Shown here: one piece after another, positions 53,073 to 62,047 of the stretch
How positions within the stretch are numbered: the first letter of the stretch is position 1
Layout: each line of letters opens with the position of its first letter
Assembly (NCBI GenBank): GCA_025384855.1
Contig: JALAHT010000001.1
Coordinates: 1,245,064-1,309,063 of the forward strand
Origin: Luteirhabdus salina
GTDB lineage: Bacteria > Bacteroidota > Bacteroidia > Flavobacteriales > Flavobacteriaceae
DNA length: 64,000 nt
Reading direction: 5' to 3'
Program-made: the position numbers and the translations under genes
The notes under the pieces: generated by a model
Databases searched by the model: none
The model's input: only the letters and a program-made list of their open reading frames with translations
Told to the model about the DNA's origin: nothing

Positions 53073-55727
53073 TTAGCGCATTAGCAATTTCGCTGTGTGC
53101 GAATAGTTTGTTCCATCGATTTGAACAACATAGACACCTGCAGATAAATTGCTGGCGTTTATTTGAACAACCTGGTTAAGGTCTAAAATTTCCGAGTAAA
53201 CGGAACGGCCGTTCATGTCATAAATAGAAACAGTCGCTTCACCAACTTCCAGCACAGATTTAATATTGATTATTCCATTCGATGGATTTGGATATACTCT
53301 AAAGTTATTATCATAAGAAGAGCGATCATCTGCGGAAAGTGTGCAGTTCTCTCCTTCAGGAATTTCGAAACCTTCAGTTCCGTCTGTCCGATCTAACGGA
53401 CTACCCTGGTCTGCGTCTACTCCTAATCCACGAGCAGCAAATACCTCCCAAATCAAACATCTATTCGCTCCATCATTTAAAAGCTCATCGGCTTCCAGAA
53501 TGGCATCACGGCCATCTTCGAAACCAGGTTGACACGGCTGAAGCTTCATTCCGTCCATCACTAATTGAAGTGCAATATTATTGCCACCAGTACCATTATA
53601 GATATCTGGATCGTATCCATATTCATCAATAAGCGCCCAAGTTAGGTCCCAAAGCATAGATGCCCATACAGAACCTACTCCATGCGGTACAGAAAGCGTA
53701 GCATTATCTATATCGCCATAAGTAAGTGGGCTATACGTAATGTCTGTAGTGTAAGGATAAGGACGAATCCCGTTACCTGCAGAACCTTGTCCTACAGAAT
53801 ACGTAGCGAAACCTCTAAGGTCTTCTGCATTATCACTGGCTTGCATGGTTAACATCATGCCAAACCAATCGCTCCATCCTTCACCCATTTGCTCGGAGAA
53901 ACGAGTACAATTTCCACCGCTTTGCTGCGTGCAAGTTTGCAAGCAACCTGCTAAAAGTCGTCCACCTGTTAATCGATTCGAAATCCCATGAGCATATTCA
54001 TGAACAATGATTTCGGCATCTAAGTCACCATCTCGTTGGAATGGATCATTTGCAGAACCGTCATCGACCAAAGTAGCATTTATAGTGTCGCCATCAAGTA
54101 ATGATGCAATTATTGCCTCGCCTGGATCTTGATAAATCATTACAGCGGGTATTCCAATTCCAGAACCTGCTCCACCCATAGGTATTGGATCTGTAGGAGC
54201 ATTATTCACTACAATTACTGCTAAAGCACCGGCAGCTTCTGCTGAAGCTACTTTATCGGTAAAGTTGCATTCACCACGTCGTACAACGGCGATTTTCCCA
54301 TTTAGGTCACCTGCATTGGTAAGATTGTCACATCCATCGTATGGATCGGTAGAAGCGCCTGCATCATCGTCTTCCATCAGAACTAAATCTTCGGTAATAG
54401 GTGTTGTAGGAAGATCAGTGCCATTAAAGTTTGAGTCAAAGGCCAGGTATTGACCAGCTAGTGGACCGTTGTTTACAGTTACCAAAGTTCCAAGCACTTC
54501 ACCTGGAGCAGACCATAAGTACATTTGCATTACTCCATTTTGCCCATCTGGAGGGGATCCAAATACCGCGTTGTTGGTTCCTGCACCATCTTGTGCTTGT
54601 GCGAAAACATAATCGCCTTGATCTCCGCCGTTACCGTAATTATTTTGTTGGAAATTTCCACTTTCTTCATCAAATCCGTATAAATAAGAAATATCATGTG
54701 CTATATTATTCCAGTAGAATAGATTCACAATAGAAGCATCTAAATGATTGATAGGCTCTTGTGGCAGATTAAAAGGAAAGTCGAATTGAAGTGTAGATCC
54801 TCCGTCGGGTCCTTGCTCAATATTATTATCTCCTTCAGTATCGTCATGTGCATCTACATTATTTCCTCGAGTGTAGGTGAATTCAGCACCTGTTGCGCCA
54901 TTGGTATCATGCCATCCAAATGGTGAAGCAGTAAGGTTCTCAGGGCTTACAACTAATTGATCGTCGGTTTCGTCTGGGTTTTCGAAAGGATAAGGAAAAA
55001 CACGGTAGGAAGCACCTCCATTTGTAATTGCTTCTTCTTGATTTCTGTTCTTATTGGCAATTAAAATACTTTCCGGATTGTTATGGCCAGCATGTGGCTC
55101 GGTACCAAAACTACAATTATGGATCCAATCGTCAATATCAAGGATGTCTCCCGTCATCGCATCAATACGAACACTGTAATAATGGCTCATGTCGGTAAGG
55201 AAAATACTTAAATCCCATGCTAACCTTAATTGATCTTCCACAGAAGTATATACCAACTTTACAGGAATATCATTCCGAGAGATGGCACCGTTGGAATAGA
55301 CATATGAATTAGATTCAGGTGATGTTAGTAATGCAAGACCTGTTGGATTTGATAATCCTAACGATTGCGTTGCTTTTGTGATGGCAACTTCCGCGGTTAT
55401 AGACGGATTAGTGCTATTCGTTTTAGCTGCAATATTAGTTTGGAAGTTATTGATATTGCTATACACAACTGTGTTATTCTTAACAGCAAAACTACCAACA
55501 GTATTGAAAATTGGTATGCCTTGATATTGTTGGGAAGCATATACATTGGTTACATCCATGCTTTTGGAATAAGCGTCGGAGTTTATGGTGATATCGGAAA
55601 TATCCTCGGTTTGCAACTGCAATTGCGAACGATTGTCGTTCAGATATGAGGAAACAATTCCCTCATAATCCTGCGCAGTCGCATGCACCGCAAATAATAG
55701 GGTGAAAGCGTAGAGTAATTTTTTCAT
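53073..55727 (-). CDS. Secreted M36 (fungalysin-type) metalloprotease with type IX sorting domain
   Basis: 884 residues. Signal peptide (about 1-19), an FTP propeptide domain (about 40-190) that keeps the enzyme inactive during export, the M36 catalytic domain with the zinc motif HEYAH (576-580) and downstream glutamate region, an inserted PA domain (about 460-545, with GKIAVVRRGECNF) that may shape substrate access, and a C-terminal type IX sorting domain (about 810-884) with RVYPNPSNG and final LLMR. It should be delivered to the surface or medium and degrade protein. Start at ATG 55727; a TTG two codons upstream is less likely. Confidence 0.95.
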   Translation of the reverse strand: MKKLLYAFTLLFAVHATAQDYEGIVSSYLNDNRSQLQLQTEDISDITINSDAYSKSMDVTNVYASQQYQGIPIFNTVGSFAVKNNTVVYSNINNFQTNIAAKTNSTNPSITAEVAITKATQSLGLSNPTGLALLTSPESNSYVYSNGAISRNDIPVKLVYTSVEDQLRLAWDLSIFLTDMSHYYSVRIDAMTGDILDIDDWIHNCSFGTEPHAGHNNPESILIANKNRNQEEAITNGGASYRVFPYPFENPDETDDQLVVSPENLTASPFGWHDTNGATGAEFTYTRGNNVDAHDDTEGDNNIEQGPDGGSTLQFDFPFNLPQEPINHLDASIVNLFYWNNIAHDISYLYGFDEESGNFQQNNYGNGGDQGDYVFAQAQDGAGTNNAVFGSPPDGQNGVMQMYLWSAPGEVLGTLVTVNNGPLAGQYLAFDSNFNGTDLPTTPITEDLVLMEDDDAGASTDPYDGCDNLTNAGDLNGKIAVVRRGECNFTDKVASAEAAGALAVIVVNNAPTDPIPMGGAGSGIGIPAVMIYQDPGEAIIASLLDGDTINATLVDDGSANDPFQRDGDLDAEIIVHEYAHGISNRLTGGRLLAGCLQTCTQQSGGNCTRFSEQMGEGWSDWFGMMLTMQASDNAEDLRGFATYSVGQGSAGNGIRPYPYTTDITYSPLTYGDIDNATLSVPHGVGSVWASMLWDLTWALIDEYGYDPDIYNGTGGNNIALQLVMDGMKLQPCQPGFEDGRDAILEADELLNDGANRCLIWEVFAARGLGVDADQGSPLDRTDGTEGFEIPEGENCTLSADDRSSYDNNFRVYPNPSNGIINIKSVLEVGEATVSIYDMNGRSVYSEILDLNQVVQINASNLSAGVYVVQIDGTNYSHTAKLLMR

Positions 55728-55833
55728 AGACAAATTTTAAATAATAACTGTAATTGATAATAGCCCCTAAAACTACTAAATTTTGAAGGTAATTTCTAAG
55801 AAATCGATGGAAAACCTTTGTAATCAATACATT

Positions 55834-57174
55834 TTATAGTGTGCCCTGTATTTTTTGATACAATTGGAGCGCTTTTCCGTCGGTAAGTTTTGAAACGAAA
55901 TGGCAACATTCCATTATTGTTTCATATAACGTAGTTGCTTGGTTGTCAATTTCGGGAAAAGCTTTTAGCAACAATCGGTCATAATGGTTTTCCTTACCAT
56001 GCCAACGACGTTCCGACGCCAAGGTGTAGGCATCTAGAAGGGTCGATAAAATGCGATACCCTGCTATTTCCTTGTCTACGACCTCAGTGCTCTGGTATAC
56101 TTTTTCAACACTAATCTTTATAATGTCGTCGATCTGAGCCTTAAAATTCGATTTGTCTAATAAGGCGGTCGCAAAAATGCCTTCTAAAATGTCTTCTTCA
56201 TGTTGTATGAAAATCTTTGTTGCTTCCGCTATTAATGTGTTAATAGCCAATGATCGAAGATACGCCAATCTATCGGATGTCCTGCTAAGCTTATTATAGG
56301 TGTCTGTTTTTAAATTGTTTTTCACCAGCTGAAGCAAATACTCCAAGGCTACATCTTCTTCAATTAACCCCAAATTAATACCATCTTCAAAATCGATAAT
56401 GGTATAGCATATATCGTCAGCAGCTTCCACTAAATACGTTAATGGATGCCTTGCGTAGGCAATATGCCCGTTTGACCCTCTTGAAGGCAACCCGAGTTCT
56501 GCTGCAACCTCCTTGAAAAAAGAAACATCGTTTTGAAAAAGTCCAAACTTTTTATCTGCAATATGTGCGGAAGGTTTCTTGGGGAGCGATTCCTTCGGAT
56601 ATTTCATAAAGGCCCCAAGGGTAGCATACGACAATCGAAGTCCTCCCGTTACCCCATGTTTCGATTGTGTTAGCATTCGAAAGCCATTCGCATTTCCTTC
56701 GAACGATACAAGATCTTCATATTCTTTATCAGAGAATTGCTCTTTAAACCGTTCGCCCTTGCCATTCTTGAAATAATCACCAATGGCTTTTTCACCACTA
56801 TGACCGAAAGGTGGATTCCCAATATCATGTGCCAATGCTGCCGCAGCAACTATAGCACCAAAATCATTAAAGCGATATCCATAGGTAGATTGGAGGTGAG
56901 GGTGTTTTTGAACTAATGCCTTTCCAACCTGCCGCCCGAGCGATCGTCCCACAACAGAAACTTCTAAGCTATGGGTAAGGCGTGTGTGTACAAATGATGT
57001 TTTGGACAATGGAATTACCTGGGTTTTATCCTGTAGGCTTCGGAACGGTGCAGAGAAAATAATTCGATCGTAATCTACTTCGAAGCCGAGCCTTGTTTCA
57101 TCCTGCTCGCTCCGCAAACGTTTTTTGGTATCGCCCATCCTTTTCAAGGATAATAGCTGTTCCCATTGCATCAT
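55834..57174 (-). CDS. dgt: Deoxyguanosinetriphosphate triphosphohydrolase
   Basis: 446 residues of the dGTPase HD family. Seen: FSAPFRSLQDKTQV (about 50-63), THSLEVSVVGRSLGR and the HD motif AAALAHDIGNPPFGHSGE (about 113-130). It cleaves dGTP to deoxyguanosine and triphosphate, which limits dNTP pools. Two consecutive ATGs at the start. Single-gene unit, divergent from the TonB-dependent receptor operon, so it shares the upstream region that contains the 11-bp repeat array. Confidence 0.93.
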   Translation of the reverse strand: MMQWEQLLSLKRMGDTKKRLRSEQDETRLGFEVDYDRIIFSAPFRSLQDKTQVIPLSKTSFVHTRLTHSLEVSVVGRSLGRQVGKALVQKHPHLQSTYGYRFNDFGAIVAAAALAHDIGNPPFGHSGEKAIGDYFKNGKGERFKEQFSDKEYEDLVSFEGNANGFRMLTQSKHGVTGGLRLSYATLGAFMKYPKESLPKKPSAHIADKKFGLFQNDVSFFKEVAAELGLPSRGSNGHIAYARHPLTYLVEAADDICYTIIDFEDGINLGLIEEDVALEYLLQLVKNNLKTDTYNKLSRTSDRLAYLRSLAINTLIAEATKIFIQHEEDILEGIFATALLDKSNFKAQIDDIIKISVEKVYQSTEVVDKEIAGYRILSTLLDAYTLASERRWHGKENHYDRLLLKAFPEIDNQATTLYETIMECCHFVSKLTDGKALQLYQKIQGTL

Positions 57175-57246
57175 AGTTTAAAAAATTTACGTTGCAAGAT
57201 AGCATTTTTGACCATTCTTAGCCAAGTTTTCAGCATTGACGGGGTG

Positions 57247-57312
57247 TTAACATTTCGGTAACCTTACTATGACAAATCTTTAATCTGCAATTAACACGGT
57301 GTTTACATAGTG
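57247..57312 (+). promoter_or_regulatory. 11-bp-period direct-repeat array upstream of the TonB-dependent receptor
   Basis: Six consecutive 11-bp units begin at 57247, 57258, 57269, 57280, 57291 and 57302. Their first seven bases are TTAACAT, GTAACCT, ATGACAA, TTAATCT, TTAACAC and TTTACAT. Units 1, 2, 5 and 6 are strong, 3 and 4 weak. Seven-base half-sites separated by 4 bp are the layout of PhoB/OmpR-family boxes. The last unit ends 8 bp before a -7-like box (TTTCTTTG, 57317-57324), as PHO boxes that replace the -35 do. Confidence 0.55.
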
Positions 57313-57347
57313 GCGGTTTCTTTGCGCCAAGAAATTCTAACAAGGAA

Positions 57348-60236
57348 ATGAAAAAACTACTTATACTATTCTTCATCGGTTTTACAGCAGTTTTGTCTGC
57401 TCAAGATACAGGTTCAATTGTCGGAAAACTTACAGATAAAGATGTAGGAGGCGACGAGCCACTACCATTTGCCAATGTTTTGATAAAAGGTACTTCCAAA
57501 GGAACTACTTCCGATTTTGATGGTTTGTATGAGCTTCGAAATGTTGCTCCCGGAACCTATACACTTGTAATTAGTTTCGTTGGATATGAAACTACAGAGA
57601 TTGAGAATGTAACGGTCGAGCCTAACAAGGTTACAACCGTAAATGTTCCTTTAGGGGCAAGTGCTGCTGCACTAGATGAGGTTGTTATTACTACTACTAC
57701 AAGGCGTGATAGTGAAGTAGCGCTCCTGTTAGAGCAAAAGAAAGCGACCACTATTATTCAAAGTATCGGTGCCGAAGAATTATCGCGAAAAGGAGTTGAC
57801 GATGCCGCTGCCGCGGTTGCCCAAATCTCAGGGATATCGCAGCAACAAGGAAGCAGCGACGTATTTGTGCGAGGTCTAGGCGATCGCTATCAAAATACTA
57901 CTATGAATGGATTGTCGCTTCCTTCTAACGATGTTAACAAAAAGAACATCAACTTGGATCTTTTTCCTAGCGAGGTAATAGAAAACGTGTCGGTAAGTAA
58001 AGCTTACAATAGTTATTTCTATGGCGATTTTAGCGCGGGTAATGTGAATATTACTTCAAAGGAATATAAAGGACCTGGATACTTGGCAGTTTCCGTAAAC
58101 TCTGGATTCAATACGAATGCTATCGGAGAGGATTTTGTAAGAAGTGAAGGGCCAAGTTACTTCGGATTTTATAATCGATACGATAACGATCCGTTTGCGG
58201 TTGTTTTATCGCATGGGGTCGATCCTCAAGAGGCCGAAGGCAATGTTGGTTTTAACGGAAGTATCGAAGGAGGTTATTCTTTCAATATCAACGATAATCA
58301 ACGCTTGAGTTTCTTCGGAACGGCTATCTTCGGAAATGGATACGAATTCCTTGAAGGGCCGGCGGTAGACTTCACTAACGACGTAAAGCTTCGTTTCAAT
58401 AATGTAGATTGGTACAATTACGATACAAATACATCGGCACTAGGATCTATTATCTATAACCATAAGGATGGTCATAAACTGAAGTTCACATCATTGTTCT
58501 CCAATACTTCAACAGATCAAGTTGGATACTACGGAAATGAAGGATTAGGGTTTAACCGTGACGGATTTAGTGGGGCTGGTGTAGATGGTGGTTTTTACCA
58601 AATGAACGTTCAGTTCAACCAAGATATGATTTTCGTAAATCAATTGAATGGTACCCATAAGTTTGAAGACGATAAATGGCTATTGGATTGGGGTGTAGGC
58701 TTCAATAAAGTTTTTGCCGACGAGCCAGACAGAAAACGTATTTCACTTGAAAACTACCAATTCTTCTTAGACGACGACCCTAACACAAATGCTATCTTCT
58801 ACGATAACATCGCCTTCGATAACCAACGCTATTTCCAGAGTATTGAAGATGATGAATTAAATAGCTATTTAAATTTAAACTATAAGATTTCTGAAGCGGT
58901 TAACCTGACTTTCGGATATAATGGTAGAACCAAAGAACGTCGCTTCAACAACTGGCGATATGGGTACGAGATCCTGGATAAGGAAGCAAACCCTGTTACC
59001 AACCCGAATAACCTTAACGATTTCTTCGACGTAACCAATATCAATATCCCTAATGGTTCGGGTCTTTGGAACCTTCAGGTAGCTAGACAGCCACTTGGAT
59101 TGGATCAGTATATTCCATTAACCAACCGTCCACAGCCTTATGAGAATACTTATACAGGGAACTTAGACATCCATGCAGGATTGGTTACTGCCGATATTAC
59201 GCTAGGTAAATTCCTTTTCGTGCCAGGGCTTCGACTGGAAAACTGGACGCAGGAAGTAACCTATGACGTTATTAACCCTGTGCCTACCGATACAGGATTC
59301 CGTAGTGTTCAGGAAAACCTATTGTTTCCAAGCTTGAGTATTAAGTATGGAATTAACGATGATATGAATATTCGTTTGGCAGGAAGCCAGACAGCATCCT
59401 ATCCAGAATTTAAGGAAGTGGCAAACTTCGTGTATGAGGGCGTAACACAGCGTGTGGGTGGTAACCCAGACTTGTTGGGGAAAGCCGATGGAACCGGAGT
59501 TGCCTATTCTGAAATTCTAAATGTTGACCTAAAATATGAGTGGTTCCCAAGTTCAAGTGAACTAATTGCGGTTGGTGTTTTTGCGAAGACCATTAAGGAT
59601 CCGGTAAACCGAGTAGTAGCTACCGATGCAACGGGAACACAGCGATTCTTTAGAACGGGTGATCAAGCTGAAGTATTTGGAGCGGAATTAGAATTCCGTA
59701 AGAATATTGTGATGGACGCAGACGATAACCCGTTATTCTCTGTTGGAGGTAACTTCGCCTATAACAACACCAATCAGGATCTTAAGACAATCTCAACCGC
59801 AGATGGATTCACCTTTGGTACTTCTTTTGGCGATAGAACAGAATCTGAACTGCAAGGAGCCTCTGAGTTTATTGCAAATGCAGATGTAAACTTTAGTCCA
59901 ACGTTCGGAAGCTACAAGCCAAAAGCAACAGCTACTGTTTCGTATTTCTCTGATCGTATTTACGCTTTAGGAAGTGGTGATTTGGGTAATATCGTTGAAA
60001 AAGCGGTGCCGTCCCTAAACTTCATTCTTCGAAATGAAATCGGTGAACACTTTGAAGCTAACCTTAGCGTAAAAAATATCCTGAATCCAGACGTTACCCT
60101 TATTCGTGAAAATACCGGTGCGGAAGAAAGCCCACTGTTAGAGCCTTACGGATTGGTAAACGCCGATGGCGATGTGACATTGTTGGAGTTCCAACGTGGT
60201 ATCAACATTGGATTAACCCTTAAATATAAACTATAA
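57348..60236 (+). CDS. TonB-dependent outer-membrane receptor
   Basis: 962 residues. Signal peptide (about 1-19), carboxypeptidase-regulatory-like domain (about 22-108, with GTSKGTTSDFDG), plug domain (about 130-235; VFVRGLGDRYQNTTMNG) and a large barrel. It is a CarboxypepD-type TonB receptor but has no SusD partner; instead a beta-helix lipoprotein gene follows 35 nt later. Substrate unknown. Expression is likely controlled through the repeat array upstream. Confidence 0.93.
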   Translation: MKKLLILFFIGFTAVLSAQDTGSIVGKLTDKDVGGDEPLPFANVLIKGTSKGTTSDFDGLYELRNVAPGTYTLVISFVGYETTEIENVTVEPNKVTTVNVPLGASAAALDEVVITTTTRRDSEVALLLEQKKATTIIQSIGAEELSRKGVDDAAAAVAQISGISQQQGSSDVFVRGLGDRYQNTTMNGLSLPSNDVNKKNINLDLFPSEVIENVSVSKAYNSYFYGDFSAGNVNITSKEYKGPGYLAVSVNSGFNTNAIGEDFVRSEGPSYFGFYNRYDNDPFAVVLSHGVDPQEAEGNVGFNGSIEGGYSFNINDNQRLSFFGTAIFGNGYEFLEGPAVDFTNDVKLRFNNVDWYNYDTNTSALGSIIYNHKDGHKLKFTSLFSNTSTDQVGYYGNEGLGFNRDGFSGAGVDGGFYQMNVQFNQDMIFVNQLNGTHKFEDDKWLLDWGVGFNKVFADEPDRKRISLENYQFFLDDDPNTNAIFYDNIAFDNQRYFQSIEDDELNSYLNLNYKISEAVNLTFGYNGRTKERRFNNWRYGYEILDKEANPVTNPNNLNDFFDVTNINIPNGSGLWNLQVARQPLGLDQYIPLTNRPQPYENTYTGNLDIHAGLVTADITLGKFLFVPGLRLENWTQEVTYDVINPVPTDTGFRSVQENLLFPSLSIKYGINDDMNIRLAGSQTASYPEFKEVANFVYEGVTQRVGGNPDLLGKADGTGVAYSEILNVDLKYEWFPSSSELIAVGVFAKTIKDPVNRVVATDATGTQRFFRTGDQAEVFGAELEFRKNIVMDADDNPLFSVGGNFAYNNTNQDLKTISTADGFTFGTSFGDRTESELQGASEFIANADVNFSPTFGSYKPKATATVSYFSDRIYALGSGDLGNIVEKAVPSLNFILRNEIGEHFEANLSVKNILNPDVTLIRENTGAEESPLLEPYGLVNADGDVTLLEFQRGINIGLTLKYKL

Positions 60237-60271
60237 CAAAAAAAGCTTATTACTTACTCTAAACTTTAAAA

Positions 60272-61477
60272 ATGATGAAAACCAAATTTTTATTTACTAT
60301 AGGCCTTTGTGCCTTGCTTTTCACAGCGTGTGAAAGCGATGACACTGCAGACATTATTATTACAGATAATAGTGTTAACACTACCAATAACAACAGTGGT
60401 GGTAACGGTGGAGACGGCGATGGAGACGTTTTCTTGAGCGGTGTTTATACCGAAAATCTAAACCTTGAAGCTGGTGTAAATTATGTAGTTACAGGTCCAG
60501 TTCTTATGGCAGAAGGTACTACTTTAAATGTAGCTCCTGGAACACGTGTTGCTGCTCAACCAGTAGGAGTTAATGCGTATATCGCTATCCAACAAGGTGC
60601 TCGAATCGTAGCCAATGGAAATGCTAATAACCCTATTGTTTTTACCTCTAATGCTTCTACTCCTGGAACTGGAGACTGGGGAGGTTTGATTATTTGTGGA
60701 AATGCTCCAATCAACTCTACTGAAGATGGTTCTGAAGATACTTCAACAACTGAGGTTGGAGGTCTTTCATACGGTGGAAACAATCCATCTGACGATTCGG
60801 GAAGCCTTCAGTATGTTCGTGTAGAATACGCAGGGGGTGCTATCGATGGAAATTCAGAATTGAACGGTGTTTCTCTTTACGCTGTAGGTGACGACACGGA
60901 AATCGATTATGTACAGGTATTTATCGGTTCTGATGATGGTTTCGAATTCTTCGGTGGAACGGTAAACGCTAGCCACTTGTCTGTTATAGGTTCAGAAGAT
61001 GACTCAATCGACTGGACTGAAGGTTACACTGGTAACTTGACTGATATTTATATTGAACACAGATCAAGCCATGACAAAGCCTTCGAATGTGATGGGTACA
61101 ACACTGATTTCTCTAATGAAGGTGGATACTTCTCTGCTCCTAACGTAACGAACGTAACAATCGTTGGTGATGCTGGAACTGCTTCCGATAGTGAAGCAAT
61201 TCGTCTACGTGCAGGTACACAGGGTATCTTCAGCAACGTTGTAATCAATACGTTCAATGAAGGTTTCGATCTAGACGGTGATACAGGAGATAACCCAACA
61301 GGACAAGGTGTTCTTGATGGTGTGCTTCAGGCAGTTGATGTGACTTTCAACAGTGTTGATGTATTGGTGAAAAACGATACTGGTTATACTTTCGACCAAG
61401 CTGACTTCCTTTCAGGAATCGGTAATGGTACTGGAACTGACTATGCTACTTGGGGAGCAGGTTGGACGAATAACTAA
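60272..61477 (+). CDS. Beta-helix-like lipoprotein cotranscribed with a TonB-dependent receptor
   Basis: 401 residues. Lipobox FTAC (Cys near 20), then a low-complexity Asn/Gly/Asp linker (about 30-52), then repeated short strands rich in Gly, Asp, Asn and Val that suggest a right-handed parallel beta-helix (for example VRVEYAGGAIDG, VQVFIGSDDGFEFFGG). No catalytic residues can be assigned. By position it is the surface partner of the receptor, as SusD is for SusC. Similar proteins are sometimes labelled multidrug transporter in databases, from memory; nothing here supports transport. Ends at a strong terminator. Confidence 0.82.
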   Translation: MMKTKFLFTIGLCALLFTACESDDTADIIITDNSVNTTNNNSGGNGGDGDGDVFLSGVYTENLNLEAGVNYVVTGPVLMAEGTTLNVAPGTRVAAQPVGVNAYIAIQQGARIVANGNANNPIVFTSNASTPGTGDWGGLIICGNAPINSTEDGSEDTSTTEVGGLSYGGNNPSDDSGSLQYVRVEYAGGAIDGNSELNGVSLYAVGDDTEIDYVQVFIGSDDGFEFFGGTVNASHLSVIGSEDDSIDWTEGYTGNLTDIYIEHRSSHDKAFECDGYNTDFSNEGGYFSAPNVTNVTIVGDAGTASDSEAIRLRAGTQGIFSNVVINTFNEGFDLDGDTGDNPTGQGVLDGVLQAVDVTFNSVDVLVKNDTGYTFDQADFLSGIGNGTGTDYATWGAGWTNN

Positions 61478-61498
61478 TTTATTTGAATATTGGCCACA

Positions 61499-61532
61499 AA
61501 AAAACCCCGCGAGAAATCGCGGGGTTTTTTTC
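61499..61532. terminator. Bidirectional terminator with GAAA tetraloop
   Basis: 8-bp GC-rich stem CCCCGCGA/TCGCGGGG closed by GAAA, flanked by A7 and T8; it ends both the receptor-lipoprotein operon and the convergent small-protein gene. Confidence 0.95.
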
Positions 61533-61547
61533 TATTGGGTAGAAAGC

Positions 61548-61907
61548 TTATTTATTACTTACAACACGTGTATCACTAACTTGCCATGTTGTAACCTCCG
61601 CGATTTTAGAATCGCTGTACGTAACTTCTTTTTTGGTTTCTCCTTGGTAAAACATCCAAGTGCCAACTTTCTTTCCATTGTCATATTGGGCAACGGCCGT
61701 TTTATTTCCTTCGGTATCATAACTGATCCACTCGCCGTGCAGTTTGTTCTCTTTTGTGTAATAGCCTGTTTGTGCTACTACGCCGTTATCATGATAAAGA
61801 GTTGCTTCAATAACATCACCCTTTACCTCGTAGGTGTCTTTAATCTCCTGAGCCATTACTGTTGATACAGAAAATATCAATGCGGCTACCATAAATAATG
61901 CTTTCAT
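61548..61907 (-). CDS. Secreted YwqK/MORN-repeat-like small protein
   Basis: 119 residues from the ATG at 61907. Signal peptide ending near VMAQ (residue 19), then strand-turn repeats of the YwqK/MORN type, with GYYTKENKLHGEWISYD and NGKKVGTWMFYQ as two clear units. Databases often call these YwqK antitoxins, but no toxin gene is adjacent. The frame is open to an ATG at 61949, upstream of an exact promoter box (61943-61936), so 61907 is the real start. An 11-bp direct-repeat array precedes the promoter. Confidence 0.85.
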   Translation of the reverse strand: MKALFMVAALIFSVSTVMAQEIKDTYEVKGDVIEATLYHDNGVVAQTGYYTKENKLHGEWISYDTEGNKTAVAQYDNGKKVGTWMFYQGETKKEVTYSDSKIAEVTTWQVSDTRVVSNK

Positions 61908-61935
61908 AATCGTCTTCTTTTTATTGGGTACCCTA

Positions 61936-61943
61936 CAAAGATA
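61936..61943 (-). promoter_or_regulatory. -7 promoter box (TATCTTTG) for the YwqK-like gene
   Basis: Exact TANNTTTG match on the minus strand, 28 nt before the ATG at 61907. Confidence 0.6.
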
Positions 61944-61991
61944 ACACAAAATTTACATTCAAGAAAGAATTACGTAACATTGAGGTAACAT
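61941..61991. promoter_or_regulatory. 11-bp-period direct-repeat array upstream of the YwqK-like gene
   Basis: On the plus strand, units start at 61941, 61952, 61963, 61974 and 61985 with half-sites ATAACAC, TTTACAT, GAAAGAA, GTAACAT and GTAACAT; all but the third are good. The pair ATAACAC-N4-TTTACAT differs by one base from TTAACAC-N4-TTTACAT in front of the TonB-dependent receptor. Orientation relative to the gene is reversed compared with that site. Confidence 0.5.
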
Positions 61992-62047
61992 TAGAGATAT
62001 AAGTAATTCATTATCAGCACATTGTTAATGTAAATTTAACATTAAAT

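Noticed and set aside
61548-61907. Toxin-antitoxin system because of the YwqK-like protein
   Set aside because: The protein has a signal peptide and repeat structure, and no toxin gene lies next to it.
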